A DNA stretch of 64,000 nt from Anderseniella sp. Alg231-50 (GCF_900149695.1 NZ_LT703006.1:335181-399180), one strand, 5' to 3'. Positions 25,627-34,101 are shown, numbered from the stretch's first letter. The notes: generated from the sequence alone by a model not told the origin. Program-made: numbers and translations.

Positions 25627-27528
25627 CTACACGCTCGCCTGCCTGGCGAGGTAGCGCCCGAGAAACAGCGGCAAGGTGAACAGAACCGCACTTTCGTCGG
25701 CAATTTCGCCGCGCGCGGCGCAGCGATTGACTTCGTGAACCCGCTTTTCCGGATCCGGAAGATCGTCAATGGCCTGTTCGATGCGGTCCAGGTCAAATGG
25801 CAGGTCATCCACCTTGCGCAGCCGGTTCAGCGTCTCGCGAAATGCCGGTTTGGCTTCCGCGGCTTCCAGCACCTTGCACGGGCTGAGCGGAAGCCGCTGG
25901 GTGTTGGTGCGCACCGATTCCGGCAGAACGCCAACCATCGCCTGCCTGAATATCCAGCGCCCTACCCCGTCGACGCGAAACACCTCGGTCGGCAGGCGCA
26001 GCGCATAGTCCATCAGGTTCCGGTCAAGGAACGGGAACGCGTAGCTGGTGCCGTGGCGCGCGGCCTGGCGTGCCAGCAGTTCCAGCCCCACCGGAATACT
26101 GCCATTGTTGAGCAGGGCAAGGCGGTTTTGCCGGGTTGTCGGACCGGCACTGTTCGTGCTGACGGTCGCGTCATTCATGAAGTCGGCCAGCGAATGGACA
26201 GGCGGTTCAACGGAACCGAATTTGTTCCGCAGGCCGTCGGACAGGGTTTGCGGCAGCACGTGGGTGCCGATATCCGCGGCCAGGGTTTTCCAGGCCGGCC
26301 TGCCGGTCTTCTCCCTGTGGGCGTCAAGTTCGCGGGCCAGCCGTCGCCATTTGAGTTTCAGGAGGTACTCGGACAGGTCCCCGCGTCCGTTGAAGCTTAC
26401 CAGGTGATCACCACCAAAGCCGGACAGGATCGGTCCGTGGCCTGCCGCACCGGCCAGGCCGGCAATGCGTTCGTAGGGATCGTCTTCATGGCTCAGCACC
26501 GGCTCACCCAGTGCGACATTGCCGGTTGCAAGTGCGCCAAACGGTAAAGCATCGACTGCGACGGCACGCAGATTTTCTTCCGCCTGCGCGGTTACACTGG
26601 CATAGGGCGCACCATCGACGATGTCGACGTCACACCGCCGCCGCGCCTGGATGGAATAACCGTGTACGGTGTCGCCACGTGCACGCAGTGCCCGGGCCGC
26701 AAGGACGGAAATCGCGCTGCTGTCCAGCCCGCCGCTCAAATGGGTTGCGGCCGGGCCCTCCTCCGGCAGCCTGCGGCGCACCGCGTCTTGCAGCCGGACC
26801 CGAAGCTCGTCAGCCATCCACGTTGCCGGAATCGAGGCCGAAATGGCTTTGCCGGGTTTGAGTTTCCAGAAGGTTTGCGACCGCACCTGATCATTCTCGA
26901 ACACCAGCATTGTTCCGGGCATCACGCGCCGCACATCACGCAGGAAGGTTTGTTCACCGGTATTATGATCTCCGACCGCCAGCCGCACGACGGCATCCCG
27001 GTCAGGAGCATCGCTGGCGAAACCGGCTGCACAGAGCACTGACTGCAATGAGGCAAACGCCAGGTACTCGCCGGGCCGATAGCTGTAAAACAAGGGTCGC
27101 ACGCCAACACCGTCCCGGCCCAGCAGCAGACTGCGTGTGTCCGGGTTCCACAAAGCCAGGGCGAAATCCCCGTCAATCAGCGCAAGTCCGGCGGCATGGT
27201 CGCCGTGCGTGGCCAGTGTGCCGGCCAGAACCCCGGACATTCCGACATCCCGCCCGAGGCCCATGTCATCGGCAAGCTCAAGATGATTGTACAATCTGTG
27301 GTCGCAGGCCAGGACCCCTATTTTCGGGTCCGCTGTTATGGGCCGACCGGCGCGCGAAGCTTCGCCCGGCGCACGCAGGTCGCATTGCAGCAATACGGCA
27401 TGATCGTCGCAATATGCTTCAGGCTCGGTGCACGAGGCACTATCCTTCAGCGCAGCCGCCAGCTTTTCCGCGACGTTGCTGGAATTGCGACCGGTGAGTG
27501 AAATCAGTCCGGCAATTAATCCTGTCAT
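25627..27528 (-). CDS. Asparagine-synthetase homologue, putative lasso cyclase
   Basis: 633 residues. N-terminal Ntn glutaminase-like domain (about 1-200, with DGDFALALWNPDTRSLLLGRD and GVRPLFY) but the N-terminus reads MTGLIAGLI: the catalytic Cys2 of true AsnB is absent. C-terminal synthetase domain with the PP-loop SGGLDSS near residue 266 and a later ILSGFGGDHLV. Loss of Cys2 with an intact PP-loop is what lasso cyclases (McjC type) show; they adenylate an Asp/Glu side chain and close a macrolactam with the N-terminal Gly. It starts 3 bp after the stop of a precursor-like ORF. A free-standing amidotransferase of another pathway is the alternative. Confidence 0.8.
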   Translation of the reverse strand: MTGLIAGLISLTGRNSSNVAEKLAAALKDSASCTEPEAYCDDHAVLLQCDLRAPGEASRAGRPITADPKIGVLACDHRLYNHLELADDMGLGRDVGMSGVLAGTLATHGDHAAGLALIDGDFALALWNPDTRSLLLGRDGVGVRPLFYSYRPGEYLAFASLQSVLCAAGFASDAPDRDAVVRLAVGDHNTGEQTFLRDVRRVMPGTMLVFENDQVRSQTFWKLKPGKAISASIPATWMADELRVRLQDAVRRRLPEEGPAATHLSGGLDSSAISVLAARALRARGDTVHGYSIQARRRCDVDIVDGAPYASVTAQAEENLRAVAVDALPFGALATGNVALGEPVLSHEDDPYERIAGLAGAAGHGPILSGFGGDHLVSFNGRGDLSEYLLKLKWRRLARELDAHREKTGRPAWKTLAADIGTHVLPQTLSDGLRNKFGSVEPPVHSLADFMNDATVSTNSAGPTTRQNRLALLNNGSIPVGLELLARQAARHGTSYAFPFLDRNLMDYALRLPTEVFRVDGVGRWIFRQAMVGVLPESVRTNTQRLPLSPCKVLEAAEAKPAFRETLNRLRKVDDLPFDLDRIEQAIDDLPDPEKRVHEVNRCAARGEIADESAVLFTLPLFLGRYLARQASV

Positions 27529-27531
27529 ATC

Positions 27532-27687
27532 TTACGACGGTCCGAGTTCTTGCGGGAATATCGGATTGTCGTTGGTGTTGTGCGGCAGCGATCCCCGCGT
27601 AATCGCGAGGATGGGTACCAACCTCAATTGCGGTTTCGTCCAGGTTTTCCGGGATTTTATTTGATGTTCAGGCACATCAAGAGCCAT
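27532..27687 (-). CDS. Putative lasso peptide precursor
   Basis: 51 residues from ATG 27687 (an upstream GTG at 27720 would add 11). The leader contains WTKPQLRLVPILAIT, matching the Y/W-x2-P-x-L motif read by lasso recognition elements, and ends Thr-Arg, with Thr at -2 of the presumed cut. Predicted core: GSLPHNTNDNPIFPQELGPS, 20 residues. Gly1 and Asp9 are correctly spaced for a nine-membered macrolactam ring, and the C-terminus is Ser. It lies immediately before the cyclase-like gene; an HprK-like kinase lies on the same strand 1.6 kb upstream. In the paeninodin pathway a related kinase phosphorylates the C-terminal Ser. No B1/B2 gene is seen, so maturation is inferred, not shown. Confidence 0.68.
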   Translation of the reverse strand: MALDVPEHQIKSRKTWTKPQLRLVPILAITRGSLPHNTNDNPIFPQELGPS

Positions 27688-27983
27688 TGGCGACGGTCCG
27701 CCGTCCTTCGGATTACGCACGTTGATACTCCACGCTACTCAATTACAAACTTTCAGATCAACGATTAATAAACATACAGTGTTTAATAAAAATTTACCCC
27801 GCGATAGATATCGTACCAGCGAAAATCAGATAACGCGGTGTAGATGAATTATATAATTTTTAACGATTTAAATTAAATTGGATAAAAATCGTTAAAAATC
27901 AAAACATTCGAAATATTGATTTGTGTCAAAACGACAATACTGGGCACAGGTGAGTGATTTCTGCGTACAAGAGGTGCGAAATA
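27688..27983. other. AT-rich divergent intergenic region
   Basis: About 300 bp with A/T-rich runs (27770-27950) between the leftward precursor gene and the rightward RTX gene. It must hold both promoters. No gene seen. Confidence 0.5.
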
Positions 27984-29264
27984 ATGGTGACGATTAACGG
28001 GACGGCAGGTGCGGACACTATTGAGCCGGGCAATAACTCAGCCGGCAACAACAACCTCAACGGCAATGACACCATTAACGGCCTCGACGGGGAAGACTTC
28101 ATTTCCGGCGGTCGTGGCAGTGACAGCCTGTTCGGCGGTCTGGGCAACGACATCCTGAATGGCGTCGACGGCGGACAGGCAGATATCCTCGACGGCGGAG
28201 TTGGTGACGATATAGTCGATTACAGCAACGCAGCCAGCCGACAACGGATTTTCTTCGACCCTGCGGGAAATTCCAGGGGCGAGCGAGCAAGCGATACATG
28301 GATATCCATTGAAGGCGTCATGGGCGCCACCAACCACAGGAACACCATAATCGGTGCAGGCACCGACGACCGCATTATCGGCGGCAATATGAATGACCGG
28401 CTTTTCGGGCGTGACGGTATGGATGCACTGGAAGGACGCCAGGGCAATGACAGGCTGGACGGTGGTGCCGGATTTGACATTTTGAACGGCGGTCGCGGTT
28501 CGGACCGGCTGACCGGAGGTGCGGACACCGATATTTTCTATTTTGAAGCCGGCGAAATCGACGGCAATGACAGAATCCAGGATTTCGAACTCGGAACCGA
28601 CCTTGTGTTCCTTGAAAAAACCGGCGTTACCCTGGCGCAGGTCAGCCAGATCATAGCCAGCAATGCCATAAGCGATCCAAATGGTGACATTGTTTATACG
28701 GACCCGACCGAAGGCGGCACAATTACGTTCAGCGGCGTGTCCTACAATGCGCTTACCGCTTTTCTCGGAACTGGGGGTGATCTGTCTTCAGTATTCTATG
28801 TTGGCACACCTTCACCGGCACCGCAGTCAGGGCCTCCCGGTATTCCAGCCCTGCCTGAAATTACCCGCGGCACCCGGCGCGCCGACACGCTCGAGGGCGG
28901 CGATGACAGTGACTTCCAGTATGGTCGTGGTGGCCGTGACACGCTTGACGGCGGTGCCGGATCCGACTTTCTCAATGGCGGTCGCGGACGCGATACCATG
29001 ACCGGTGGTGATGGCGCCGACTGGTTCGTCTTCGGACGCCGGGATACCATTATCGATTTCAATATTGCAGAGGGTGACACCATCCTGTTCAGGGCATCCA
29101 GGGGTTTGACCTTTGATGACCTCAACATCCGCCAGGTCGGTTCCGACACCCTGGTCTCGATCGGTCGCGCGAGAATGCGGCTCGAGGATTTCACCGACAC
29201 GCTGACCGAAGACAGCTTCAATTTCGCCTATGTACCCGGCGAAACTGAATTTGACCTGTTGTAA
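27984..29264 (+). CDS. RTX-type calcium-binding secreted protein
   Basis: 426 residues from ATG 27984 (AGAGGTG upstream). Two blocks of hemolysin-type nonapeptide repeats: residues about 8-175 (NDTINGLDGEDFISGGRGSD... LFGGLGNDILNG) and about 300-350 (GGDDSDFQYGRGGRD...), consensus GGxGxDxLx. Between them is a beta-rich linker, and a Pro-rich hinge lies near residue 275. The C-terminus after the last repeats (DTIIDFNIAEGDTILF... EDSFNFAYV) is the usual uncleaved type I secretion signal region. It binds calcium outside the cell. No enzymatic domain and no type I exporter genes are visible nearby. It separates the precursor from the HprK-like gene. Confidence 0.88.
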   Translation: MVTINGTAGADTIEPGNNSAGNNNLNGNDTINGLDGEDFISGGRGSDSLFGGLGNDILNGVDGGQADILDGGVGDDIVDYSNAASRQRIFFDPAGNSRGERASDTWISIEGVMGATNHRNTIIGAGTDDRIIGGNMNDRLFGRDGMDALEGRQGNDRLDGGAGFDILNGGRGSDRLTGGADTDIFYFEAGEIDGNDRIQDFELGTDLVFLEKTGVTLAQVSQIIASNAISDPNGDIVYTDPTEGGTITFSGVSYNALTAFLGTGGDLSSVFYVGTPSPAPQSGPPGIPALPEITRGTRRADTLEGGDDSDFQYGRGGRDTLDGGAGSDFLNGGRGRDTMTGGDGADWFVFGRRDTIIDFNIAEGDTILFRASRGLTFDDLNIRQVGSDTLVSIGRARMRLEDFTDTLTEDSFNFAYVPGETEFDLL

Positions 29265-29276
29265 GCAAGTATCTTT

Positions 29277-30212
29277 CTAGTCTGCGCTCAGGAGGTCGAG
29301 AACCTCCGGCATGAACTCGTGTCCCCATGGCCGGGTCAGGCGCAGCACCCGTGTGCCGGCCACCAGAGTGCTGATCTGGCTGAACTGGCCTTCCCACAGA
29401 CCGAGCGCGCCGACAAACTGCGGCCGGTAGACATGCTCGGTGACCGCCTGCATGGCGTCCAGCATATCAAGCCGTTCAAGCACAGGCCGGCCGTTTTCCG
29501 CGCGGTTCTTTTCCAACACGATAATACGCCTGACAGCGTGTGGCCGGTCATCACCCGCGTGGGCATTGGCGACAAAGTACTTGTCCAGCCGCTGACCGAC
29601 CGGTTGATGGCCGTCGGGGTCAATCCCGCTCGCATCAAGCGCATTGCGCCATAGCTTGAAGGCCGTGCCGGAGGGATAGACTACGGGCACTGAACTGTCC
29701 GTCGCGCTCCACAGCGCACACGTGTCATCCCCGAGCGCGCTGTACCCGTTCATGGACAGTTGCTGGGCCAAGGTTGATTTACCGGCCCCGGACTCGCCCA
29801 GCAGCAGCGTCGCACTGCTCCCGAAAGCCAGCGACGCACAATGCAGCACGAGGCTTTCGCGCAACAGCAGGGCAAGCCCAAGAGCGCTTCCCATCGTGTA
29901 GAGGGCCACGGTCGGAACATCGGCAGCGCTGTGGGGCGTTATGTAGATTGTGTGCCCGTCCGGTATCCAGAAATCACAAACATCGGACGCACAAAAACAC
30001 AGGCCGCCGTCGGGACTTCTCCACACTGCCCAATGACCGGTATCTGATTTCGCGCGCGCCTGCGTGACCACGCGTGCAGCGTCGGGACCGGTTTCTATGC
30101 GGATATCAGGTGCGCCGGGGCGCGCTGCGCCAAGCATTTGCGGAATGGCGAATGCCGACCAGATCAGCAGGCCGTGGCATCGATACCAGTGTCCGTTCTC
30201 GCTGTCAGGCAA
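29277..30212 (-). CDS. HprK-like serine kinase, putative lasso tailoring kinase
   Basis: 311 residues from TTG 30212 (no better start in frame). Walker A GESGAGKSTLAQQL near residue 140 and the downstream SALGDDTCAL, the HPr-kinase-like metal region. The N-terminal half does not look like the regulatory half of true HprK, and no ptsH or other PTS gene is close. Such HprK-related kinases occur in peptide clusters, e.g. PadeK of paeninodin, which phosphorylates the C-terminal Ser of the lasso precursor. Here the nearby candidate core ends in Ser. It converges on the RTX gene with 12 bp between. A repeat block lies directly upstream. The kinase family is certain; its substrate is inferred. Confidence 0.78.
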   Translation of the reverse strand: MPDSENGHWYRCHGLLIWSAFAIPQMLGAARPGAPDIRIETGPDAARVVTQARAKSDTGHWAVWRSPDGGLCFCASDVCDFWIPDGHTIYITPHSAADVPTVALYTMGSALGLALLLRESLVLHCASLAFGSSATLLLGESGAGKSTLAQQLSMNGYSALGDDTCALWSATDSSVPVVYPSGTAFKLWRNALDASGIDPDGHQPVGQRLDKYFVANAHAGDDRPHAVRRIIVLEKNRAENGRPVLERLDMLDAMQAVTEHVYRPQFVGALGLWEGQFSQISTLVAGTRVLRLTRPWGHEFMPEVLDLLSAD

Positions 30213-30290
30213 TGGTTCTTCGCCAGTTCCTTCAGGGTTCCCACCGACAACCGAAGATGACCGGGGAAAGTTAAAAGAGCTTTACGGGCA
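30213..30290 (-). repeat. 78-bp imperfect repeat, copy 2 (upstream of HprK-like gene)
   Basis: Partner of 25464-25540, 4.75 kb away, same orientation. On the minus strand it ends at the TTG start of the kinase gene, just as the other copy ends at the leu leader start. It carries GTAA-N7-TTAAC at 30271-30285, a CtrA-like site conserved between the copies although the seven spacer bases differ in part. Confidence 0.6.
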
Positions 30291-30310
30291 GGTCTCGCAT
30301 CACAGGCTCT

Positions 30311-31204
30311 CTATGCCAGGTCAAGCTTACCGGAACTGACGTTGACCGCATATCCGCCAACCCGGACACCCGTCAGGCCGCCCTTGGCCGCATCTGCTTC
30401 CAGTTCGATACGGCTGGCGCGTCCCATGTCTTCACCCTGCATGATGACCCATTCCCGCGTGCCTTCCCAAGGGCCCTCATAGCTGAGCAACGGGCCGGGA
30501 AACCCAGCTGCTGCCGAACCGGTTGCCGGATCTTCCGCTATGCCGGACAACGGCGCAAAGGCGCGGGCGTGGTAATCGACGCCTGTGCCGGATTCGCCTT
30601 CACAGTAAAGATAAGCCAGAAACGCCCCCGCAGCGCCGAGAGCGGGCCAGTCAGCCATGGAGGTCTTCGCTTCAGCCAGCGTGGTGCGATCTTTCAGGGG
30701 CACATACAGGACCGGGTGATTGCCCGGGTCAAACACGCTGGAACGATGCGTGCCGCAGCCGATCTGGTGCTCTTTCAGCGACAGGGCGGCGGCTATTTTC
30801 TTATCCGACGGCACATTGGTCCACGGCTCCGGCATGACGGCTGCGGAGAACCGGGCGAACATGCCCGCTTCCCGGGCATCGAGCGCAACCGTCACCAGGC
30901 CGACGCCCTCTTCCAGCCTGACCTCGTCCTTGATGCCGAACAGATCCGCCAGCAGAACGGCAGTGCCCACGGTTGGATGCCCGGCGAACGCGAGTTCGCG
31001 ACCGGGTGTGAAAATGCGCAGTTTGGCGGTGTTCGCCTCATCTTCCGGCGGCAGCACGAACACCGTCTCGGACAGGTTGAACTCAGCCGCGATTTTCTGC
31101 ATCTGCTCGTCGTCCAGCGACTGGGCCTCGAGCACGACGGCCAGCGGGTTTCCCGTAAAAGCTTCGTTGGTGAATACATCAAGCGTGTGAAACGAATACT
31201 GCAT
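30311..31204 (-). CDS. PhzF-family isomerase-like protein
   Basis: 297 residues from ATG 31204 (GGGAG 11 nt upstream). Family start [24 protein letters not shown], the general-base Glu in NLSETVF (near residue 45), and the symmetric second half with [12 protein letters not shown]. PhzF proteins have two diaminopimelate-epimerase-like halves. Most members outside phenazine clusters have unknown substrates; no phenazine genes are here. Confidence 0.9.
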   Translation of the reverse strand: MQYSFHTLDVFTNEAFTGNPLAVVLEAQSLDDEQMQKIAAEFNLSETVFVLPPEDEANTAKLRIFTPGRELAFAGHPTVGTAVLLADLFGIKDEVRLEEGVGLVTVALDAREAGMFARFSAAVMPEPWTNVPSDKKIAAALSLKEHQIGCGTHRSSVFDPGNHPVLYVPLKDRTTLAEAKTSMADWPALGAAGAFLAYLYCEGESGTGVDYHARAFAPLSGIAEDPATGSAAAGFPGPLLSYEGPWEGTREWVIMQGEDMGRASRIELEADAAKGGLTGVRVGGYAVNVSSGKLDLA

Positions 31205-31703
31205 TGGCCAATGTCTCCCGTGACGATGAGGATAGGTCAGCATTGCTGACATATAATGCGGTTCCAATCAATGCGAGTTTTGTCAGGGTGACAAATCGCG
31301 GTTTTACCTGTCACACACTGATGAACAGCGCTGTGACGAGTTCCCGGCAGATCATCACCTGACCCGGAAGTATGGTCTTGTAATGCATGATGCGTGACAA
31401 AATGATGCCGCCATCGGCAGTTGCACCAGGCAGGTCAGCCACGTCTGCAAGATCAACCTCAATGCGCAGCGGACAGATCCCGGTAAACTTTTCCAGCCAC
31501 CGTTGCCTCGCGCAAACAACGGTCCAGCCGGAATCATTTCACAGGAAATCCGCGTAAGCATCTGATTTGCGGATGTTTAGCAAATTCGAATAGTCCGTAT
31601 CAAGAGTTATTTGGCACCAATGTGAGTTTACTCACATCTTCGTGAACACCCGCCTGACATGTTCCGGCGCAGTTAAAACCGACCACTATATGGAGACTAC
31701 ACC
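31205..31703. other. About 500 bp intergenic region
   Basis: Between two divergent genes. No supported ORF. Contains a 16-bp palindrome (31621-31636) and GGAG before the downstream start. I could not recognise a known riboswitch fold in it. Confidence 0.5.
31621..31636. promoter_or_regulatory. Palindromic operator candidate
   Basis: TGTGAGTTTACTCACA: two 7-base arms that are exact reverse complements with a 2-base centre, ending 67 bp before the homocysteine methyltransferase start. Size and symmetry fit a dimeric repressor site. The regulator is not identified. Confidence 0.5.
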
Positions 31704-32663
31704 ATGGCAAAATACCGCCACGACCTGCCGATCGGGAAAGGCAAGCAATTCCTTCTCGACGGCGGACTGGAAACCACTTTGGTGTTTCTGGATGGCATTG
31801 ATCTGCCCTGCTTTGCATCTTACCCGCTGATCGCGGAAACATCAGGACGCACCCGTCTGCGCGACTACTATAGGCAGTATGCCAACATCGCCATCAAGGC
31901 CGATGCCGGCTTCATCCTGGAAAGCGTCGGCTGGCGCGCCAATGCGGACTGGGGTGCGGAACTCGGCCACAATGCCGAGGACCTGGCTGCGGTAAACCGC
32001 GAATCCATCCGGCTGATGGAGGAAGTGCGGGCGCAAATCGAAACCGACAACACTCCGATGGTTCTGTCGGGATGCATCGGCCCGCGTGGTGACGGCTATC
32101 AGGCAGACACCGCCATGACGATCGAGGAAGCCCGCGACTATCATGCCACGCAGATCAACACCTACGCGGAAACCGCAGCGGACATTGTCACGGCCATGAC
32201 CATGACCAACATGGAAGAAGGTGCAGGTATTGCCATCGCGGCAAAGCAGGCCGGCATCCCGTCCGTGATTTCCTTCACGGTGGAAACCGACGGCAAGCTG
32301 CCGACCGGCCAAAGCCTGAAGGAGGCCATCATGGCCGTGGACGAGGCATCCGGTTCAGCACCTGCATATTTCATGATCAACTGTGCCCATCCCGAGCATT
32401 TTGCCGATATCCTTGAGCCGGGCGCACCATGGATGGATCGCCTGAAGGGAATTCGGGCCAATGCATCGCGCATGTCGCATGAAGAACTGGATGCCTGCAC
32501 CGAGTTGGACGACGGTGATCCGGAAGAGTTCGGCACCCTGCATGCATCGCTGACCAGCCAGTATCCCAACTTCACGGTACTGGGCGGTTGCTGCGGCACC
32601 GACCACCGCCATGTCGGCGAGGTGTTCGCCAAGTGCGCCCACACCGCCAGCAAGGCTGCATAA
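31704..32663 (+). CDS. Homocysteine S-methyltransferase family protein
   Basis: 319 residues, TIM-barrel Zn methyltransferase (Pfam S-methyl_trans type). N-terminal LLDGGLETTLVF carries the usual DGG(L/M)-T motif. Zinc ligands: Cys in INCAHP (near residue 226) and the Cys pair in GGCCGTDHRH (near 295). It transfers a methyl group from a donor such as S-methylmethionine or betaine to homocysteine, giving methionine; the donor cannot be told. A palindrome upstream suggests repression; a strong terminator follows. Confidence 0.88.
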   Translation: MAKYRHDLPIGKGKQFLLDGGLETTLVFLDGIDLPCFASYPLIAETSGRTRLRDYYRQYANIAIKADAGFILESVGWRANADWGAELGHNAEDLAAVNRESIRLMEEVRAQIETDNTPMVLSGCIGPRGDGYQADTAMTIEEARDYHATQINTYAETAADIVTAMTMTNMEEGAGIAIAAKQAGIPSVISFTVETDGKLPTGQSLKEAIMAVDEASGSAPAYFMINCAHPEHFADILEPGAPWMDRLKGIRANASRMSHEELDACTELDDGDPEEFGTLHASLTSQYPNFTVLGGCCGTDHRHVGEVFAKCAHTASKAA

Positions 32664-32682
32664 GACAAAGCACTCTGACTTG

Positions 32683-32713
32683 CCCGGCCAGCCGCGAAGG
32701 CTGGCCGGGTATT
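32683..32713 (+). terminator. Intrinsic terminator after the homocysteine methyltransferase gene
   Basis: CCCGGCCAGCC, loop GCGAA, GGCTGGCCGGG: a perfect 11-bp stem, followed by a short T-rich stretch (TATTT). It lies 20 bp after the stop. Confidence 0.75.
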
Positions 32714-32825
32714 TCCGGCTTGAGTCCGGCTCAACCCGGCGTCCGTATCGCGGTATAGCGGTAGACAGATCGAGCCCAGTCTTTCATTCTGGTTTGCCAA
32801 GGCACCAAGGCGTGGAGGACTAAAG

Positions 32826-33623
32826 ATGAAGCTGACCGACGAGCAACTCGCGGAATTTGACGAGCTTGGATACCTGTTCACACCATCGTGCTTCTCGGAA
32901 GCTGAAATCCAGGTGCTGCGCGACGAGGCCGAGGAGATTTACAAGTCCGACCGCAAGGAGGTCTGGCGCGAAGATACCGGCGCGCCGCGCACCGCCTTTG
33001 CCGCCCACACCTACAATGAAGCCTTTCGCCTTTTAGGCTCGCATCCGCGCCTGATCGATCCGGTCAGCCAGCTGTTTGGCGAACAGGTCTACATGCATCA
33101 GTACAAGATCAACGCCAAGGCGCCTTTCGACGGCGCGGTGTGGCAGTGGCACCAGGACTACGGCACCTGGGCGCGTGATGACGGCATGCCGGAACCCCGG
33201 GCCATGAACATCGCCGTGTTCCTGGACGAGGTCATGCCGATCAACGGACCGTTGATGTTCATCCCGAAAAGCCACAAGGGCGGTACGCTGGATGCCTCGC
33301 ATGACACCACCACCACGTCCTACCCCCTGTGGACGCTCGACAATGAAACGGTGACCGAACTTGCAGACGCCGGCGGCATTATCGCACCCACCGGTCCTGC
33401 CGGCTCGGTCATGATGTTCCACGGCAACCTGGTGCACGCCAGTCCGCCGAACATCACGCCCTACCCGCGCAAGATCGTCTACCTGACCCTGAACGCGGTC
33501 TCAAATCACATCACGCAGTTCAAGCGCGAAGACTGGATCGCCCATCGCGACTTCACCCCGATAGACCCGGTCAGCGACGACGCCCTGCTGGAATACGCCC
33601 GCTCGCACAGCAAGGCTGCGTGA
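32826..33623 (+). CDS. Phytanoyl-CoA dioxygenase family protein
   Basis: 265 residues; GGAGG lies 9 nt before the start. Fe(II)/2-oxoglutarate oxygenase fold with the 2-His-1-Asp facial triad: H-x-D in WQWHQDYGTW (near residue 108) and His in GNLVHASPPN (near 204), followed by an Arg likely to bind 2-oxoglutarate. The WHQDYGTWARDDGMP stretch resembles ectoine hydroxylase and its relatives, but no ectoine genes are near. The substrate is unknown. It is on the same strand as the methyltransferase but behind its terminator. Confidence 0.85.
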   Translation: MKLTDEQLAEFDELGYLFTPSCFSEAEIQVLRDEAEEIYKSDRKEVWREDTGAPRTAFAAHTYNEAFRLLGSHPRLIDPVSQLFGEQVYMHQYKINAKAPFDGAVWQWHQDYGTWARDDGMPEPRAMNIAVFLDEVMPINGPLMFIPKSHKGGTLDASHDTTTTSYPLWTLDNETVTELADAGGIIAPTGPAGSVMMFHGNLVHASPPNITPYPRKIVYLTLNAVSNHITQFKREDWIAHRDFTPIDPVSDDALLEYARSHSKAA

Positions 33624-33666
33624 AGCAACACCCTCACTGCGGGGTCGATGGCGAAGCCCACCGGTG

Positions 33667-34101
33667 CTATTGATGCATGGCTTGCGCTGCCGCCGGCGCC
33701 TTGTAGCGGTCTTTGGGAATTTCCGCGACTGCGGTAATTTCAATGACCAGGTCAGAGTTGTAGAGCGCAGCGACTTCAACAGTGGTGGTCACCGGATAAG
33801 GATCGGCAAAGAACTCCTGCCTTATGTCACCTGTCTGCATGAAAGCCGCAATGTCGGTGGTGTAGTGGACCAGTGAAATTACATCACCCATCTTGCCGCC
33901 GACAGCCGCCAGCACGGTCTTGATGTTGGTCAGCACCTGGCGCACCTGTGCCCGCATGTCACCGGGACCGATGATTGTACCCGATCTATCGAGAGACACC
34001 TGACCCTTGAGGTGAACGACCTGTCCGGACCCTTGCAGGACCATCATGGAAAAGGCACCGAACGGTTGCCAGACATTATCGGGATTACAGCTCTCGGCCA
34101 T
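33667..34101 (-). CDS. RidA family protein
   Basis: 144 residues from ATG 34101, spaced 8 nt from AAAGG (ATG 34107 and GTG 34110 are too close to it). Rid/YjgF fold with LKGQVSLDRSG, VLTNIKTVLAAVGGKMGDVI and VTTTVEVAALYNSDLVIEI. The Arg that binds the carboxylate in RidA (RCV motif) is not present in the usual place, so it is more likely a Rid2-7 paralogue than true RidA. Such proteins hydrolyse reactive imines or enamines made by PLP enzymes. It closes a leftward unit that begins with an aminotransferase. Confidence 0.85.
   Translation of the reverse strand: MAESCNPDNVWQPFGAFSMMVLQGSGQVVHLKGQVSLDRSGTIIGPGDMRAQVRQVLTNIKTVLAAVGGKMGDVISLVHYTTDIAAFMQTGDIRQEFFADPYPVTTTVEVAALYNSDLVIEITAVAEIPKDRYKAPAAAQAMHQ

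Noticed and set aside
31205..31703. SAM-type riboswitch before the homocysteine methyltransferase
   Set aside because: Expected from the pathway, but I could not find a SAM-I, SAM-II or SAH consensus core; only the palindrome is clear.
32826..33623. Ectoine hydroxylase (EctD)
   Set aside because: The WHQDYGTW region is similar, but the protein is short for EctD and no ect genes are near; kept as PhyH family only.
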